Positions 15,801 through 23,790 of a stretch of 64,000 nt of DNA are shown piece by piece. The DNA lies in NCBI GenBank assembly GCA_963728975.1, contig CAVSMF010000001.1:1798001-1862000 (forward strand), in the 5' to 3' direction. Positions within the stretch are counted from its first letter, which is position 1. Every line of letters begins with the position of its first letter. The translations under genes were made by a program, and so were the position numbers. The stretch is from DATFCK01 sp963728975. GTDB lineage: Bacteria; Verrucomicrobiota; Verrucomicrobiia; Chthoniobacterales; UBA10450. The notes under the pieces were generated by a model. It was not told the DNA's origin, made no database searches, and saw nothing but the letters and a program-made list of their open reading frames with translations.

Positions 15801-16054
15801 TCGGGCAGGAATTGCGCGCCCGGCAGCCAGTTAACCAGGGTTTCATAGAACTTTTCCTGGCTGCGAACGCTCGGGCACAAAACCCAGATGGTTTGGCCGA
15901 TCTGACGGGCCATCGCCGCAACCAGGAAAGGTTGGGCCGAATCGATCACATGAGAAAAGCTGACCGGCCGGACCGATTCGCGAATTTTGCGCAGCTTTGC
16001 CGCAACTGTGGCGGAGCCAGCTGCGAGTGTGAGCAAATCGGCGTTGTTTTCCAC
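12836..16054 (-). CDS. mfd: Transcription-repair coupling factor Mfd
   Basis: A 1072-residue SF2 translocase that removes stalled RNA polymerase and recruits UvrA. In order: a UvrB-like N-terminal module with degenerate P-loop; the RNA-polymerase-interaction domain near 390 (FSELNEGDFVVHLEHGVGRF); the helicase core with Walker A GDVGFGKTEVAIRAAF, VIDEEQRFGV in place of a DEAD box and LTLSATPIPRTLYLSLVG; motifs IIESGLDIPNANTIII and YQLRGRVGRAEHKAYAY; and a C-terminal TRCF domain. Slightly shorter than the E. coli protein (1148), mainly in the N-terminal half. It heads the mfd-surA-pdxA run. Confidence 0.96.
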   Translation of the reverse strand: MENNADLLTLAAGSATVAAKLRKIRESVRPVSFSHVIDSAQPFLVAAMARQIGQTIWVLCPSVRSQEKFYETLVNWLPGAQFLPEAEFAAVENILPDPEIAAERLALLMNIEKDSRPHLIVATRASLEQVAPEPGALQAASVSLRQGRNAGMEQLLQILSDAGYLRVPQVSTRGQFAVRGGIVDLYSWQSQLPLRIEFFGDDIESLREFDLNTQTSVRDLAGADILLSPEQLTGTVWDYVRPDHLQIEIEPGPDSEAPVRISEGWIEEGPEDFSGAFQDCGIGEFGVGEFILMEAKRAQFIARLREWRRNQARVVIYFQTEGEIERFREIVGEKDRALEGIELVEGTLARGFCFPEADLAVLSAAELFGRFAPHAVRRLQRSDRLTRHRAQIDFSELNEGDFVVHLEHGVGRFLGVQKIGRDRPQATPDFIKTDGDAARSLSTEEQEVLVLEFANDAKLYVPIEQAYLVSRYVGLGKRSPALSSLADAKWTRAKRTAAASIFDYAGKMLSVQAERQIEKGHPFGPDTKWQAEFEHSFPFRETPDQLKAIEETKIDMELSRAMDRLICGDVGFGKTEVAIRAAFKAVMEGKQVAVLAPTTVLAQQHFEVFRQRMLDYPLRIEMLSRFRSQAEQRRILELLRDGGIDIVIGTHRLISGDVVFKDLGLVVIDEEQRFGVLHKEKFKELFKLVDVLTLSATPIPRTLYLSLVGVKDMSTIETPPLNRLPVETVVCGYDERIIRDAINRELERQGQVFFLHNRVLSIERMRDKITDLVPNARVEIGHGQMEADELEAVMGRFVAGKIDVLVCTTIIESGLDIPNANTIIIDRADRFGLADLYQLRGRVGRAEHKAYAYLLLPREMMSIGAARKRINAIKQYSSLGAGFRIAMRDLEIRGAGSILGTAQSGHITAVGFDLYCQLLKQAVAQLKGQKTPLRLEVDVRLDFVATNEAEFTHREGVLPAFIPAGYIGDTSLRIQAYRHLAEIATEQQLQVLQREWRDRFGKFPVAIENLLLLSAIKLAAAGQGISRVEVRDRKLMLTRRGDLILVAGKFPRLITGRIEGYLSEVLDLIRKL

Positions 16055-16153
16055 GGAGAACCTTGCGCCGAAACTAGCCGCAGTTCAAAAATGCGCCGGC
16101 TGACTCAGCGGGGGCCCGGGGCGGGACGGCAGCGGCGCAGTCGCCTCAAGAAA

Positions 16154-16765
16154 CTATTTCGTTATCGTTACCGGCGTGCCGGTGGAAACGGACTTGAAGA
16201 AATTTTCCGCCATGAATTCCGGCATGCGGATGCAACCATGCGAAGCGGGATAACCGGGAAGGTATCCGGCGTGCATGCCGACGCCGTCGACGATCCGCAT
16301 AAAGTAAGGCATCGGCGCGCCTTTAAAACGGGTCCCGGGCGGTTTTTTGTCCTTTTGAACATCGACGTTGGACATGACTACGTTGCCCGAGCTGTCCACA
16401 TAATCGCCATACTTGCTGGAGACGTGGTCGATGTCTTTCTGGATGATGGAGAATCGGCCGGCCGGCGTGTTCAACCCTTCCCGCCCGGTTGAGAGCTGTG
16501 AAATACCCACCAGCAAACCGCCCTTGTAGAAATAGGCGCGCTGCTCGGACAGGCTAATCTTGACCGACGGTTTACCGCCCAGATTATCGCCATCCCAATA
16601 CGAAATCGAGTCTGGTGGCGCGCCCGTAGTCGGAGCGTTGCCGTAGACGCCCCCCAAATATTGGGTTTGGGTGGAGAAACGCGGGTCTTCTGTGCAGGAA
16701 ACCAAAAGCAGACCTGCCAAAACCAACAGACCAGGAATTAAACTGCGGCCAATCGAGGAACACAT
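16154..16765 (-). CDS. L,D-transpeptidase (YkuD domain) lipoprotein
   Basis: Envelope enzyme expected to form L,D cross-links in peptidoglycan or attach proteins to it. From the ATG at 16765 the product has 203 residues. It opens with a lipoprotein signal ending LAGLLLVSC, so the protein is probably lipid-anchored in the periplasm. A YkuD domain follows, ending in the catalytic segment HAGYLPGYPASHGCIRMP with the nucleophile Cys in SHGC. An ATG at 16795 would add ten residues including basic ones and cannot be excluded; neither start has a strong ribosome site. Divergent from the FmdB-like gene. Confidence 0.88.
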   Translation of the reverse strand: MCSSIGRSLIPGLLVLAGLLLVSCTEDPRFSTQTQYLGGVYGNAPTTGAPPDSISYWDGDNLGGKPSVKISLSEQRAYFYKGGLLVGISQLSTGREGLNTPAGRFSIIQKDIDHVSSKYGDYVDSSGNVVMSNVDVQKDKKPPGTRFKGAPMPYFMRIVDGVGMHAGYLPGYPASHGCIRMPEFMAENFFKSVSTGTPVTITK

Positions 16766-16913
16766 AGGGATTTCGGCGAACCTTTTACCGATCATGTGGG
16801 TGAAGTCAAATAATGCCGCGGCCAACGGGCGAGCAGCACGTGTCGGGCCCGGGGGCCGTTTGCTCGGCTTGAATTGTGCTTTGTTTGAGGCAACTTCGAC
16901 CGCATCACTCATT

Positions 16914-17273
16914 ATGCCCACGTACGAGTATCTATGTGAGAAATGCGGCCAGAATTTCGATGCCTTTCAATCGATGAGAGACGAACCGTTTCGAGTCTGT
17001 CCAAAAGAGTTATGCCGCCTGCCCAAATGGGGGCACGGCAAAGTGAAACGATTGCTTGGGACCGGGGCGGGTCTAATCTTCAAAGGATCAGGATTTTACA
17101 GCACGGATTATCGCAGCCCCGCTTACAAGGAAGCCGCCAAAAAAGATTCTCCGGCGCCGGCAGCCGGAGAAAAGTCGGGTTCGGGAAAAGAGAGCGGCGG
17201 CGCCACTAAAAAGGAAAATTCTGCGAGCAGCCGAAGCGCCGCGGTAAAACAAAAAGGAGAATCGGCAGCATGA
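16914..17273 (+). CDS. FmdB-family zinc-ribbon protein
   Basis: A 119-residue protein with an FmdB-type zinc ribbon: MPTYEYLCEKCGQNFDAFQS, then FRVCPKELC. The second knuckle is C-x4-C rather than C-x2-C. Next comes a GKVKRLLGTGAGLIFKGSGFYSTDYRS block seen in this family, and a Lys/Ser/Ala-rich low-complexity tail. The family is called putative regulatory protein, but no molecular role is established. The ATG at 16914 matches the conserved MPTYEY start. The stop overlaps the next gene's start in an ATGA. Confidence 0.85.
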   Translation: MPTYEYLCEKCGQNFDAFQSMRDEPFRVCPKELCRLPKWGHGKVKRLLGTGAGLIFKGSGFYSTDYRSPAYKEAAKKDSPAPAAGEKSGSGKESGGATKKENSASSRSAAVKQKGESAA

Positions 17274-18013
17274 CGACGGCGAAGCTTGTCTGTCCTGAGT
17301 GTCAGCACGAAAACGAGGCGGAGCGGATTTATTGCCATAATTGCGGCACGCGCCTCGACCGTTCGGCGGTGCGGGTGCGGAAGGAGCCGGTGGATGACAC
17401 TCGCAAGCGGGTGCGAAAGATGTTTGATCCGCAGCGGGCGCGGCTGCGCAATCTTTTTTTTACGGTGAGCAAGCTCATCCTTGGCGCCTGCGCGGCTGGG
17501 GCGGTCGTCCAGATGCTTCTTCCTCCGGACATTCCGGCACCGCCTAAGCTGGGGATGTTACCGTCGCAGATTCGATTCGACCTGGAAAACATGTCCTCGG
17601 CCCGGCGTCTGCCGCAACAGGTGCAGTACAGCCAGGACCAGGTGAATGCTTTTCTCTCCTCCGCGGTCCGGTCCAAGCAATCTACCTTGAACAAACCGCT
17701 GCTCGATTTTAAACGGGTGTCGGTGGCTTTCGGCGAAAACCGGTTCGCGGTTACGACCGAACGCTCTTTCTTGGGATATCCTCTTTATGCCACCTGCAGT
17801 TACACGCCCGTTCTCAACAACGGAAAGATTGTTGTCGCCAGCAAAGGCGGCAAGATCGGCCGTCTCCAGATTCATCCGGAAATCGCACGGTTCATGGGCA
17901 TCCTGTTTGGCGACGTCTGCTCGGTCCTCAAGCAGGAGATCAAGATGGTGACGAAGCTGCGCGGGATCCAGTTCCACGACAAGAACGTGATCCTGGTAGC
18001 CCAGGCCCAATAG
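17270..18013 (+). CDS. Zinc-ribbon membrane-anchored protein of unknown function
   Basis: A 247-residue protein. Residues 8-26 form a zinc ribbon (CPECQHENEAERIYCHNCG, two CxxC pairs). A charged linker follows, then a single transmembrane helix near 65-85 (FFTVSKLILGACAAGAVVQM), then an extracytoplasmic domain of about 160 residues that I do not recognise. It contains a QVQYSQDQVNAFL segment. It is coupled to the FmdB-like gene by ATGA. The ribbon would be cytoplasmic and the C-terminal domain outside. Function unknown. Confidence 0.75.
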   Translation: MTTAKLVCPECQHENEAERIYCHNCGTRLDRSAVRVRKEPVDDTRKRVRKMFDPQRARLRNLFFTVSKLILGACAAGAVVQMLLPPDIPAPPKLGMLPSQIRFDLENMSSARRLPQQVQYSQDQVNAFLSSAVRSKQSTLNKPLLDFKRVSVAFGENRFAVTTERSFLGYPLYATCSYTPVLNNGKIVVASKGGKIGRLQIHPEIARFMGILFGDVCSVLKQEIKMVTKLRGIQFHDKNVILVAQAQ

Positions 18014-18042
18014 CGGTCGCGATCAGGTGTTGGCGCCAATTC

Positions 18043-18705
18043 TCAGCGCAGACCCATTTCGCTCATGAGCCGGTCGCTGATGGCGCCGTCAACGCGCAGA
18101 TCGTGGTCGCGTTCGTAAGCGCGGATCGCGTAAGAGGTATGCCGGCCGGGAATCCCGTCGATTTCTCCCTTGTAATAGCCTTCCCGGGCGAGTTGCCGTT
18201 GCACTTTCGCAACCAGTGACCGGGTGTATCGGGAAGCGCCTCCATAATACTCGGAGTCGCCGGAGTAGACCGGCGCGCTTGGGTAGATGGTCTGGCTATA
18301 GGCTCCGTAGGGAGCGTAGCCGTACGGGTAATAGCCGTAGGGATAATAGTCGTAGGGATAGTAGCCGTAGGGATAATAGCCGAAATCGGAATAGTACCAG
18401 GGGAATCCAAAATCACCGAAAAAGACGAAGTGATCGTGGCCGCCTCTCCGGTGCCGGTGCCGGGCGGCGCTTCCGGCCCCGACAAATCGGCTCCGGCTGG
18501 TACTATATCCGGCGGCGTTGCGGCCACTAAAATGCCGGGAGGTTCCGGCTGAACCGCGGATGTTGGAGCCCGATCGAGACGACGCCCGAAAGCTGCTGCC
18601 GGACGACCGGGAACTTCCACCGGAGTGGTGCCCGCCGGCAAAAACGGGCAGGCTCAATCCCAATATCAGGAGAGAGGTGCCAAGAAGAGTCCGTATTCCT
18701 TGCAT
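18043..18705 (-). CDS. Secreted protein with Tyr/Pro/Gly repeats and C-terminal peptidoglycan-binding domain
   Basis: A 220-residue exported protein. A signal peptide (about 1-23) is followed by a Ser/Gly/Arg-rich stretch, a repeated YYPYG region (about 110-130) encoded by 15-bp DNA repeats, and a peptidoglycan_binding_1-like domain at the end (VQRQLAREGYYKGEIDGIPGRHTSYAIRAYERDHDLRVDG). The last domain usually holds proteins on the cell wall. No catalytic domain is present. Convergent with the upstream zinc-ribbon gene. The Tyr-rich part resembles surface or spore-coat low-complexity regions, but its role is unknown. Confidence 0.72.
   Translation of the reverse strand: MQGIRTLLGTSLLILGLSLPVFAGGHHSGGSSRSSGSSFRASSRSGSNIRGSAGTSRHFSGRNAAGYSTSRSRFVGAGSAARHRHRRGGHDHFVFFGDFGFPWYYSDFGYYPYGYYPYDYYPYGYYPYGYAPYGAYSQTIYPSAPVYSGDSEYYGGASRYTRSLVAKVQRQLAREGYYKGEIDGIPGRHTSYAIRAYERDHDLRVDGAISDRLMSEMGLR
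18318..18377 (-). repeat. 15-bp in-frame coding repeat
   Basis: Four near-identical 15-bp units (plus-strand form AGCCGTAGGGATAAT with variants) at 18318-18332, 18333-18347, 18348-18362 and 18363-18377. Read on the minus strand they encode the YYPYG/YDYYPYG part of the secreted peptidoglycan-binding protein. Unit length is a multiple of three, so copy-number change would keep the frame. Confidence 0.75.
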
Positions 18706-18831
18706 AAGCGCGGAGTGTTCACCTGATTAAACACGACAGCCAGGCAAAGGTTGCTTGGAACCGGGCCGCGGGAGCGCTTTCCGGCTCGCCAGGGCTTGCT
18801 TCGAAGGTAAGATAGTTTCCAAAATCGCAGG

Positions 18832-20133
18832 ATGCATTTCGCCAGGCATTCGTCATTCAGGATAATATTTTTGCTGACGCTGATCAATACTCAGCTGTCC
18901 GCCTCCGCCCTGGATCGAAGCGTTAGCGCATCCCGACAATTTATCGTTTACGGAACGACCGGTCCGTTGCGCGGAGCGGTGGCCGATCTGGCGGAAAAAA
19001 CAAAGAAGAATCTGCTCCAAGTTTTGCAGCAGCCCGACGAGTGGAAGACTCCCATTATCCTGAATCTCCAGTTTCCGCAGGCGAACCTGCCCGATCTTCC
19101 TCAGGCGGCCTGTTACTTCAGCCAAACAGGGTCCGGATTGAGGCTGCAACTCGACCTGGTCATTCGTTCGGATGTCGATGTCGACGCGATCCAGAGGGAA
19201 TTGCTGCGCGCGATTTTGCTGGAAATGTCTTATCGGCAGGAGCCGAATTTGCCGGCCGGCACGGTTTACGTTTCCGCCCCTCAATGGCTGGTCGAAGGGC
19301 TGCTCGCGGCCGCGCCGGGAGTCCGCCGGGAGCCGCTGGTTTTGGCGCTGGGGCCGGTGGTCGCTTCAAACAGCGTGATCAGCCTCGAAAAATTTCTGGA
19401 GCCGCAGGCCCTGGCCGGGCTCGATTCATCCGGCCGGAGGCTGCATCGGGCGTATTCGCTGGCCTTGTTGCAGTTGCTTTTGGACGAGCCTAACGGGGCT
19501 TCTCATCTTGCCGCTTACATCCGGAGCCTGCCCTCGGCATCCAATGATCCGGTAGCGGACTTGAAAGGACAGTTTCCGGTCCTGGCCAGGGCTGGCCAGG
19601 TCGACCCAATCTGGAAATCGAGCGTGGAGGCGCTGAGTGTTGCGCATGATTTTGAGCTTCTTACCTTTTTCGAGACAGCGCGCCGGCTAAAGGCGCTGCT
19701 CGACCCCGGGATTTCGACGAATGATTCGACCAAACATGTTGGTCTGGAAAAACTTTTGCACGGAAAACTTTCGCCGGCGCAGCGTGGTGAAATCCTTTCT
19801 TTAAGCCGCAGACTGATGCAGTTAGGCACGGTGGCGAATCCCCTGATGCGCCCGATAGTCGTCGAATATCAGGAGGTCGCGCAATTGCTTGCTGCCAAAC
19901 GACGGAGAGGGCTGGCCGTTCGTCTGGCCCGGCTTGCCTCCACCCGCGACCGGCTCGTCGCGCGGATGAATGAGGTGGATGATTACATGAACTGGTGTGA
20001 AGCAACGAAATCGAGCGCCTTCAGCGGAAAGTTCACCGAATATTTCAGAGCAGCCGACCAATCGGCCGACCGAGCGCCGCGCCGGCGCGATCCGCTTTCG
20101 GTTTATCTTGACGCGCTCGAGGGACAATTCTGA
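18832..20133 (+). CDS. Secreted protein, possibly a degenerate gluzincin-like peptidase
   Basis: A 433-residue protein with an N-terminal signal (RIIFLLTLINTQLSASA). Residues 117-170 have the layout of M1/M61/peptidase-MA-like gluzincins: a helix (QRELLRAILLEMSYRQEP) where HExxH would be expected, then PQWLVEGLLAAAPG, matching the family's P-x-W-L-x-E-G-x-A block. The zinc histidines are absent, so it is probably not an active metalloprotease. The C-terminal half is helical and unrecognised. Likely periplasmic. The assignment rests on pattern only. Confidence 0.6.
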   Translation: MHFARHSSFRIIFLLTLINTQLSASALDRSVSASRQFIVYGTTGPLRGAVADLAEKTKKNLLQVLQQPDEWKTPIILNLQFPQANLPDLPQAACYFSQTGSGLRLQLDLVIRSDVDVDAIQRELLRAILLEMSYRQEPNLPAGTVYVSAPQWLVEGLLAAAPGVRREPLVLALGPVVASNSVISLEKFLEPQALAGLDSSGRRLHRAYSLALLQLLLDEPNGASHLAAYIRSLPSASNDPVADLKGQFPVLARAGQVDPIWKSSVEALSVAHDFELLTFFETARRLKALLDPGISTNDSTKHVGLEKLLHGKLSPAQRGEILSLSRRLMQLGTVANPLMRPIVVEYQEVAQLLAAKRRRGLAVRLARLASTRDRLVARMNEVDDYMNWCEATKSSAFSGKFTEYFRAADQSADRAPRRRDPLSVYLDALEGQF

Positions 20134-20201
20134 GTACCGGCAGTTGCCGGCGTCATGGTTGGCGGTTATCATGATCTGGCGGTTTTCCGCAGATTGGATT
20201 C

Positions 20202-20636
20202 ATGCAAAAAATTGGGTTCGCCGAGGCTCTCGATGCCATTGTAGCCGGTGATTCGCGCTATGCGCGGGACGCCTACATTTTCTTGCGCGATGCGCTCGAC
20301 TTTACCACAAAGCAGCAGAAGAAAATCAAGGGCACAACCGTCCGCCACGTGTCCGGTCCGGAACTCCTGGAAGGCGTCCGCCACTACGCGCTCAAGGAAT
20401 TTGGCCCGTTAGTGATTACCGTTTTCGGCTATTGGGGCATTCACGCCTGTGAAGATGTCGGGCACATGGTTTTCAACCTGATCGGCGCCGGGATTTTTGG
20501 AAAAACGGAACAGGATTCAATGGAAGATTTTAAAAGCGTTTACGATTTCGAAGAGGTATTCGCGAAACCATTTCTGCCCTCGAACGTATCGCCGGCACGG
20601 TTGCCCTCGAGTTCGCCCGCCTCGAAGGCATCGTAA
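20202..20636 (+). CDS. Planctomycetes/Verrucomicrobia conserved protein (Minf_1886 / TIGR04138-like)
   Basis: A 144-residue protein without signal or membrane segments. Its core IVAGDSRYARDAYIFLRDALDFTTK, then HVSGPELLEGVRHYALKEFGPL and FGYWGIHACEDVGHMVFNLI, matches my recollection of a family restricted to Planctomycetes and Verrucomicrobia. No biochemical role is known to me. It lies 29 bp upstream of the M16 peptidase gene, so the two may be co-transcribed. The tail after about 120 is Ser/Pro-rich and variable. It is a useful taxonomic marker for the window. Confidence 0.8.
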   Translation: MQKIGFAEALDAIVAGDSRYARDAYIFLRDALDFTTKQQKKIKGTTVRHVSGPELLEGVRHYALKEFGPLVITVFGYWGIHACEDVGHMVFNLIGAGIFGKTEQDSMEDFKSVYDFEEVFAKPFLPSNVSPARLPSSSPASKAS

Positions 20637-20665
20637 TTTGATTCTACCGCGGGCTATTTCGGGTA

Positions 20666-23266
20666 ATGATTACCGGCACTAACCTGAAACCGTCCGTTAC
20701 CGACGATTCTTCGGCGGTCAGCTTTCCGTCCAGCACCGCCCAAAAATGGAGGCTGCCGGACGGGTTGACCGTGATTGTGCAGGAGGATCGTAGCGCGCCG
20801 GTAGCCAGTGTTCAGGCATGGTGCGCCACTGGCAGTGTGAATGAGGACGACCGTCTGGGCGCGGGGTTGTCGCACATTCTCGAGCACATGCTTTTCAAGG
20901 GGACCAAAACACGCTCGACCAACGCCATTGCCCAAAGAGTTCAGGATGCGGGCGGCTACATCAACGCTTATACCTCGTTCGATCGAACGGTTTTCTGGAT
21001 CGACGTGCCGAAAGCGGGCGTGGCCACAGCGGTCGACGTTCTGGCTGACGCCATGATGAATTCCACGCTGCCGGCGGAGGAATATGTAAAGGAACAGGAA
21101 GTCATTCGCCGCGAGTTTGCCATGGGCTTCGATGATCCCGATCGAATGATCACCCATCTTCTCTTTGCCACGGCCTACCAGCGGCATCCGTACCGGCTTC
21201 CGGTAATCGGCGAATTGGAAATCTACAACCAGCTGACCCAGGAAGACGTGATGCGCTACTACAAAACGCGCTACGTGCCTAACAATCTTACGTTTATCGT
21301 CGCCGGAGATGTTGATGCCGAGAAAGTGCGCGAACAATTGGGCGCCCTGTTCAAGGATCACCCGGAAAAATCACTGAAACCGATCTTTATCCCCGAAGAA
21401 CCGCTTCAGCTCGGCCGCCGGGAAGCGCACCAGGAGTTCGCCACCGAGCTGACCCGGCTTTCCATGGCCTGGCACATTCCCGAGATTACCAGCCCGGATG
21501 TCCCGGCGCTGGATTTGATCTCCACCATTTTGGGCGACGGCCGCAGCTCGCGTTTTTACCAACGGGTGCGGGAGGAAACCGGTCTGGCTTACGCAATATC
21601 CGCATTCTCCTACACTCCGGGCGATCCGGGGCTTTTCGGCATCGATGCGACCCTCGATCCGAACAAGCGGAAGCCAGCTCAGGAGCTCATCCTGGGCATG
21701 ATCGATGAACTCAAGGACGCCGGGGTCACGGCCGAGGAATTGACCAAGGCAAAAAAGATCTCGCTCAGCCATCATCTGAGCAGTTTGGTCACGATGCGCG
21801 GACAGGCTTCGGACATCGGATCGAATTGGCTGCTCACGCGCAATTTAAATTTCAGCCGCGACTATCTGGGCGCGGTTCAGAAAGTCACATTGCAGGATAT
21901 TCGCGCGGCGGCCGCAAAATATCTGACCGATGAGAATCTGACGATTGTGTCGCTCAATCCCAAGGGATCGCTCACCGCTAACCAGGAACGGCGGTCTGCT
22001 TCGCCGGCCAGCCAGATTGAGAAGTTCGAGCTTTCCAATGGATTGCGCCTTCTCGTGCGGAAAGACCCCCGGCTTCCGCTCATTGCCATGAGCGCCGTCT
22101 TTCGCGGCGGACTGCTGGCGGAAACCCCCGAGACTAACGGCATTACCCGATTGATGGTGAAAACGCTGCTCAAGGGCACCACCCACCGCACCGCGGAACA
22201 GATCGCGACCGAAATCGAAGCGGTCGGCGGCGCGATCTCGAGCGAGTCCGCCAACAACAGTTTCAGTGTGGCCCTGGATGTGACCCAGCCCGACTTGGAG
22301 CTGGCGGTCGAGCTGTTGTCGGACGTGCTGCTCAACGCGACCATGCCGGAAGCGGCGGTGGCGCGGCAAAAGGAAATCCAGATCGCCTCCATTCAACAGG
22401 AGGAAGAACATCTCACCGCGGTGGCGCGCAATATTTTGCGCCAGGCCCTGTTTGGCGCGCACCCCTACGCCTTGCGGTCCAATGGCGCGGTCGCATCCGT
22501 CCAAAAACTTGCTTCCCAACATCTATTGGCTTTTCGGGACCGTTATATCGTAGCCAAGAATGGCGTTATCTCGGTGTTTGGAAACGTGAATCCAGCCGAG
22601 GTTCGCAAACTTTTCGAGGAGGCACTGGGCGGAATGAAAGCCGGGACCCTGGCCCTGGAGAGCGCGCCGCGGCCGCCGTTGCTGGATAAAATCGTAACGG
22701 TGGAGCAGCGCAGGGACAAAGCACAGAGCGTGATCATGGTGGGATACGATGGCGTGGACATCCACAGCCCTGATCGGCACGCCCTTGAATTGATCGACGA
22801 AGCCAGCAGCGATCTCGGCTCCCGCTTTTTTATTCGGATCCGGGAAGAGATGGGCCTCGCTTACTATATCGGTGCCAGCCAGATGCAGGGCCTGGCCGGC
22901 GGTTTGTTTGCTTTCTATCTCGGGACCGATCCGCAAATGGTCGAGCCGGTGAAGGCGGCGTTGCTCGAGGAAATCGGAAAACTGGCGAGTGAAGGTCTGA
23001 CCCCGGAGGAACTGGCCCGGGCAAAAAAGAAATTGATCGGCCAGCAGCAGATCGCCAATCAAAGCAACGATGCGTTCGGATATCAGTGTGGGCTGGATGA
23101 GCTGTATGGGCTTGGATTCGCCAATTACAAGAAGCTGGAGGAGGAAATCGAGGCCGTGACTTTGGATGAGGTGAGACGCGTGGCCGCCAAATATTTTCGG
23201 GACCAATCTTATGTTCTGGCAATCGTGCGACCCCCGGAGCAGATTACCGGAGCGAAAGAGAGATAG
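20666..23266 (+). CDS. M16 family zinc metallopeptidase, two-domain form
   Basis: An 866-residue protein made of two tandem M16 halves, each with a peptidase and an inactive-type subdomain. The first half has the inverted zinc motif HILEH at 70-74 and the downstream glutamate region YVKEQEVIRREFAMG. The second half starts at about 450 (NGLRLLVRKDPRLPLIAMSAVF); at the equivalent site it reads NGITRLMVKTLLKGT, with no HxxEH, so it is the non-catalytic partner, as in pitrilysin-like enzymes. No signal peptide is evident from the ATG at 20666. The next gene starts 2 bp after its stop. Confidence 0.92.
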   Translation: MITGTNLKPSVTDDSSAVSFPSSTAQKWRLPDGLTVIVQEDRSAPVASVQAWCATGSVNEDDRLGAGLSHILEHMLFKGTKTRSTNAIAQRVQDAGGYINAYTSFDRTVFWIDVPKAGVATAVDVLADAMMNSTLPAEEYVKEQEVIRREFAMGFDDPDRMITHLLFATAYQRHPYRLPVIGELEIYNQLTQEDVMRYYKTRYVPNNLTFIVAGDVDAEKVREQLGALFKDHPEKSLKPIFIPEEPLQLGRREAHQEFATELTRLSMAWHIPEITSPDVPALDLISTILGDGRSSRFYQRVREETGLAYAISAFSYTPGDPGLFGIDATLDPNKRKPAQELILGMIDELKDAGVTAEELTKAKKISLSHHLSSLVTMRGQASDIGSNWLLTRNLNFSRDYLGAVQKVTLQDIRAAAAKYLTDENLTIVSLNPKGSLTANQERRSASPASQIEKFELSNGLRLLVRKDPRLPLIAMSAVFRGGLLAETPETNGITRLMVKTLLKGTTHRTAEQIATEIEAVGGAISSESANNSFSVALDVTQPDLELAVELLSDVLLNATMPEAAVARQKEIQIASIQQEEEHLTAVARNILRQALFGAHPYALRSNGAVASVQKLASQHLLAFRDRYIVAKNGVISVFGNVNPAEVRKLFEEALGGMKAGTLALESAPRPPLLDKIVTVEQRRDKAQSVIMVGYDGVDIHSPDRHALELIDEASSDLGSRFFIRIREEMGLAYYIGASQMQGLAGGLFAFYLGTDPQMVEPVKAALLEEIGKLASEGLTPEELARAKKKLIGQQQIANQSNDAFGYQCGLDELYGLGFANYKKLEEEIEAVTLDEVRRVAAKYFRDQSYVLAIVRPPEQITGAKER

Positions 23267-23268
23267 CC

Positions 23269-23706
23269 ATGGCCGAAGTTCAAACTACCAACCAGAGCGG
23301 AGAGCTTGCCCAGCGTTTCCTCGAGTTTGTCATGATGCAGGCCCAGAACGCCGCCCTGTTTCTGGGTCAGATTCCCAATCCGAAGACCGGGCAGGGCGAA
23401 GTCAATCTGGATGTGGCCCGGATGTTCATCGACCAGCTGGCCATGATCCAGGAGAAGACTCGCGGCAACTTGTCTAACGACGAAGCCACCGTGCTGCGGA
23501 ATACCCTTTCCAATCTGCAGCTGGCCTTCGTGGAAGTTTCCAACGCTCAAAAAGGGGAGGCCGCGCCCGCCGCGGAGTCCAAATCTCCTTCGGCTGCGGC
23601 CGGCTCGGCCCAGGCGGACAAGCCCACTGCTCCGGCCGAGCCTCCAGCCGGATCGAGCGCGGAATCGGAATCGAAGAAGAAGTTCACTAAAAGCTACGGG
23701 TCGTAA
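23269..23706 (+). CDS. DUF1844 family protein
   Basis: A 145-residue soluble protein. Residues 10-85 match DUF1844: FLEFVMMQAQNAALFLGQIPNP, GEVNLDVARMFIDQLAMIQEKTRGNLSNDE, and a final helix NLQLAFVEVSN. The remaining 60 residues are Ala/Pro/Ser-rich and end in a basic patch. The family is helical and its role is unknown to me. It starts 2 bp after the M16 peptidase stop, strongly suggesting co-expression. Confidence 0.85.
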   Translation: MAEVQTTNQSGELAQRFLEFVMMQAQNAALFLGQIPNPKTGQGEVNLDVARMFIDQLAMIQEKTRGNLSNDEATVLRNTLSNLQLAFVEVSNAQKGEAAPAAESKSPSAAAGSAQADKPTAPAEPPAGSSAESESKKKFTKSYGS

Positions 23707-23790
23707 TTGTAAGGCGTCTGGGTCAGACGCCGGTCCCGCTCATCCGGAACACCGCACGTCTCTTCCTTCTGCCCGGCGCGAAGTAAGCAT

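Noticed and set aside
18318..18377. Short regular repeats that could suggest a CRISPR array
   Set aside because: Units are directly adjacent 15-mers with no spacers and lie inside a coding frame for YYPYG repeats.
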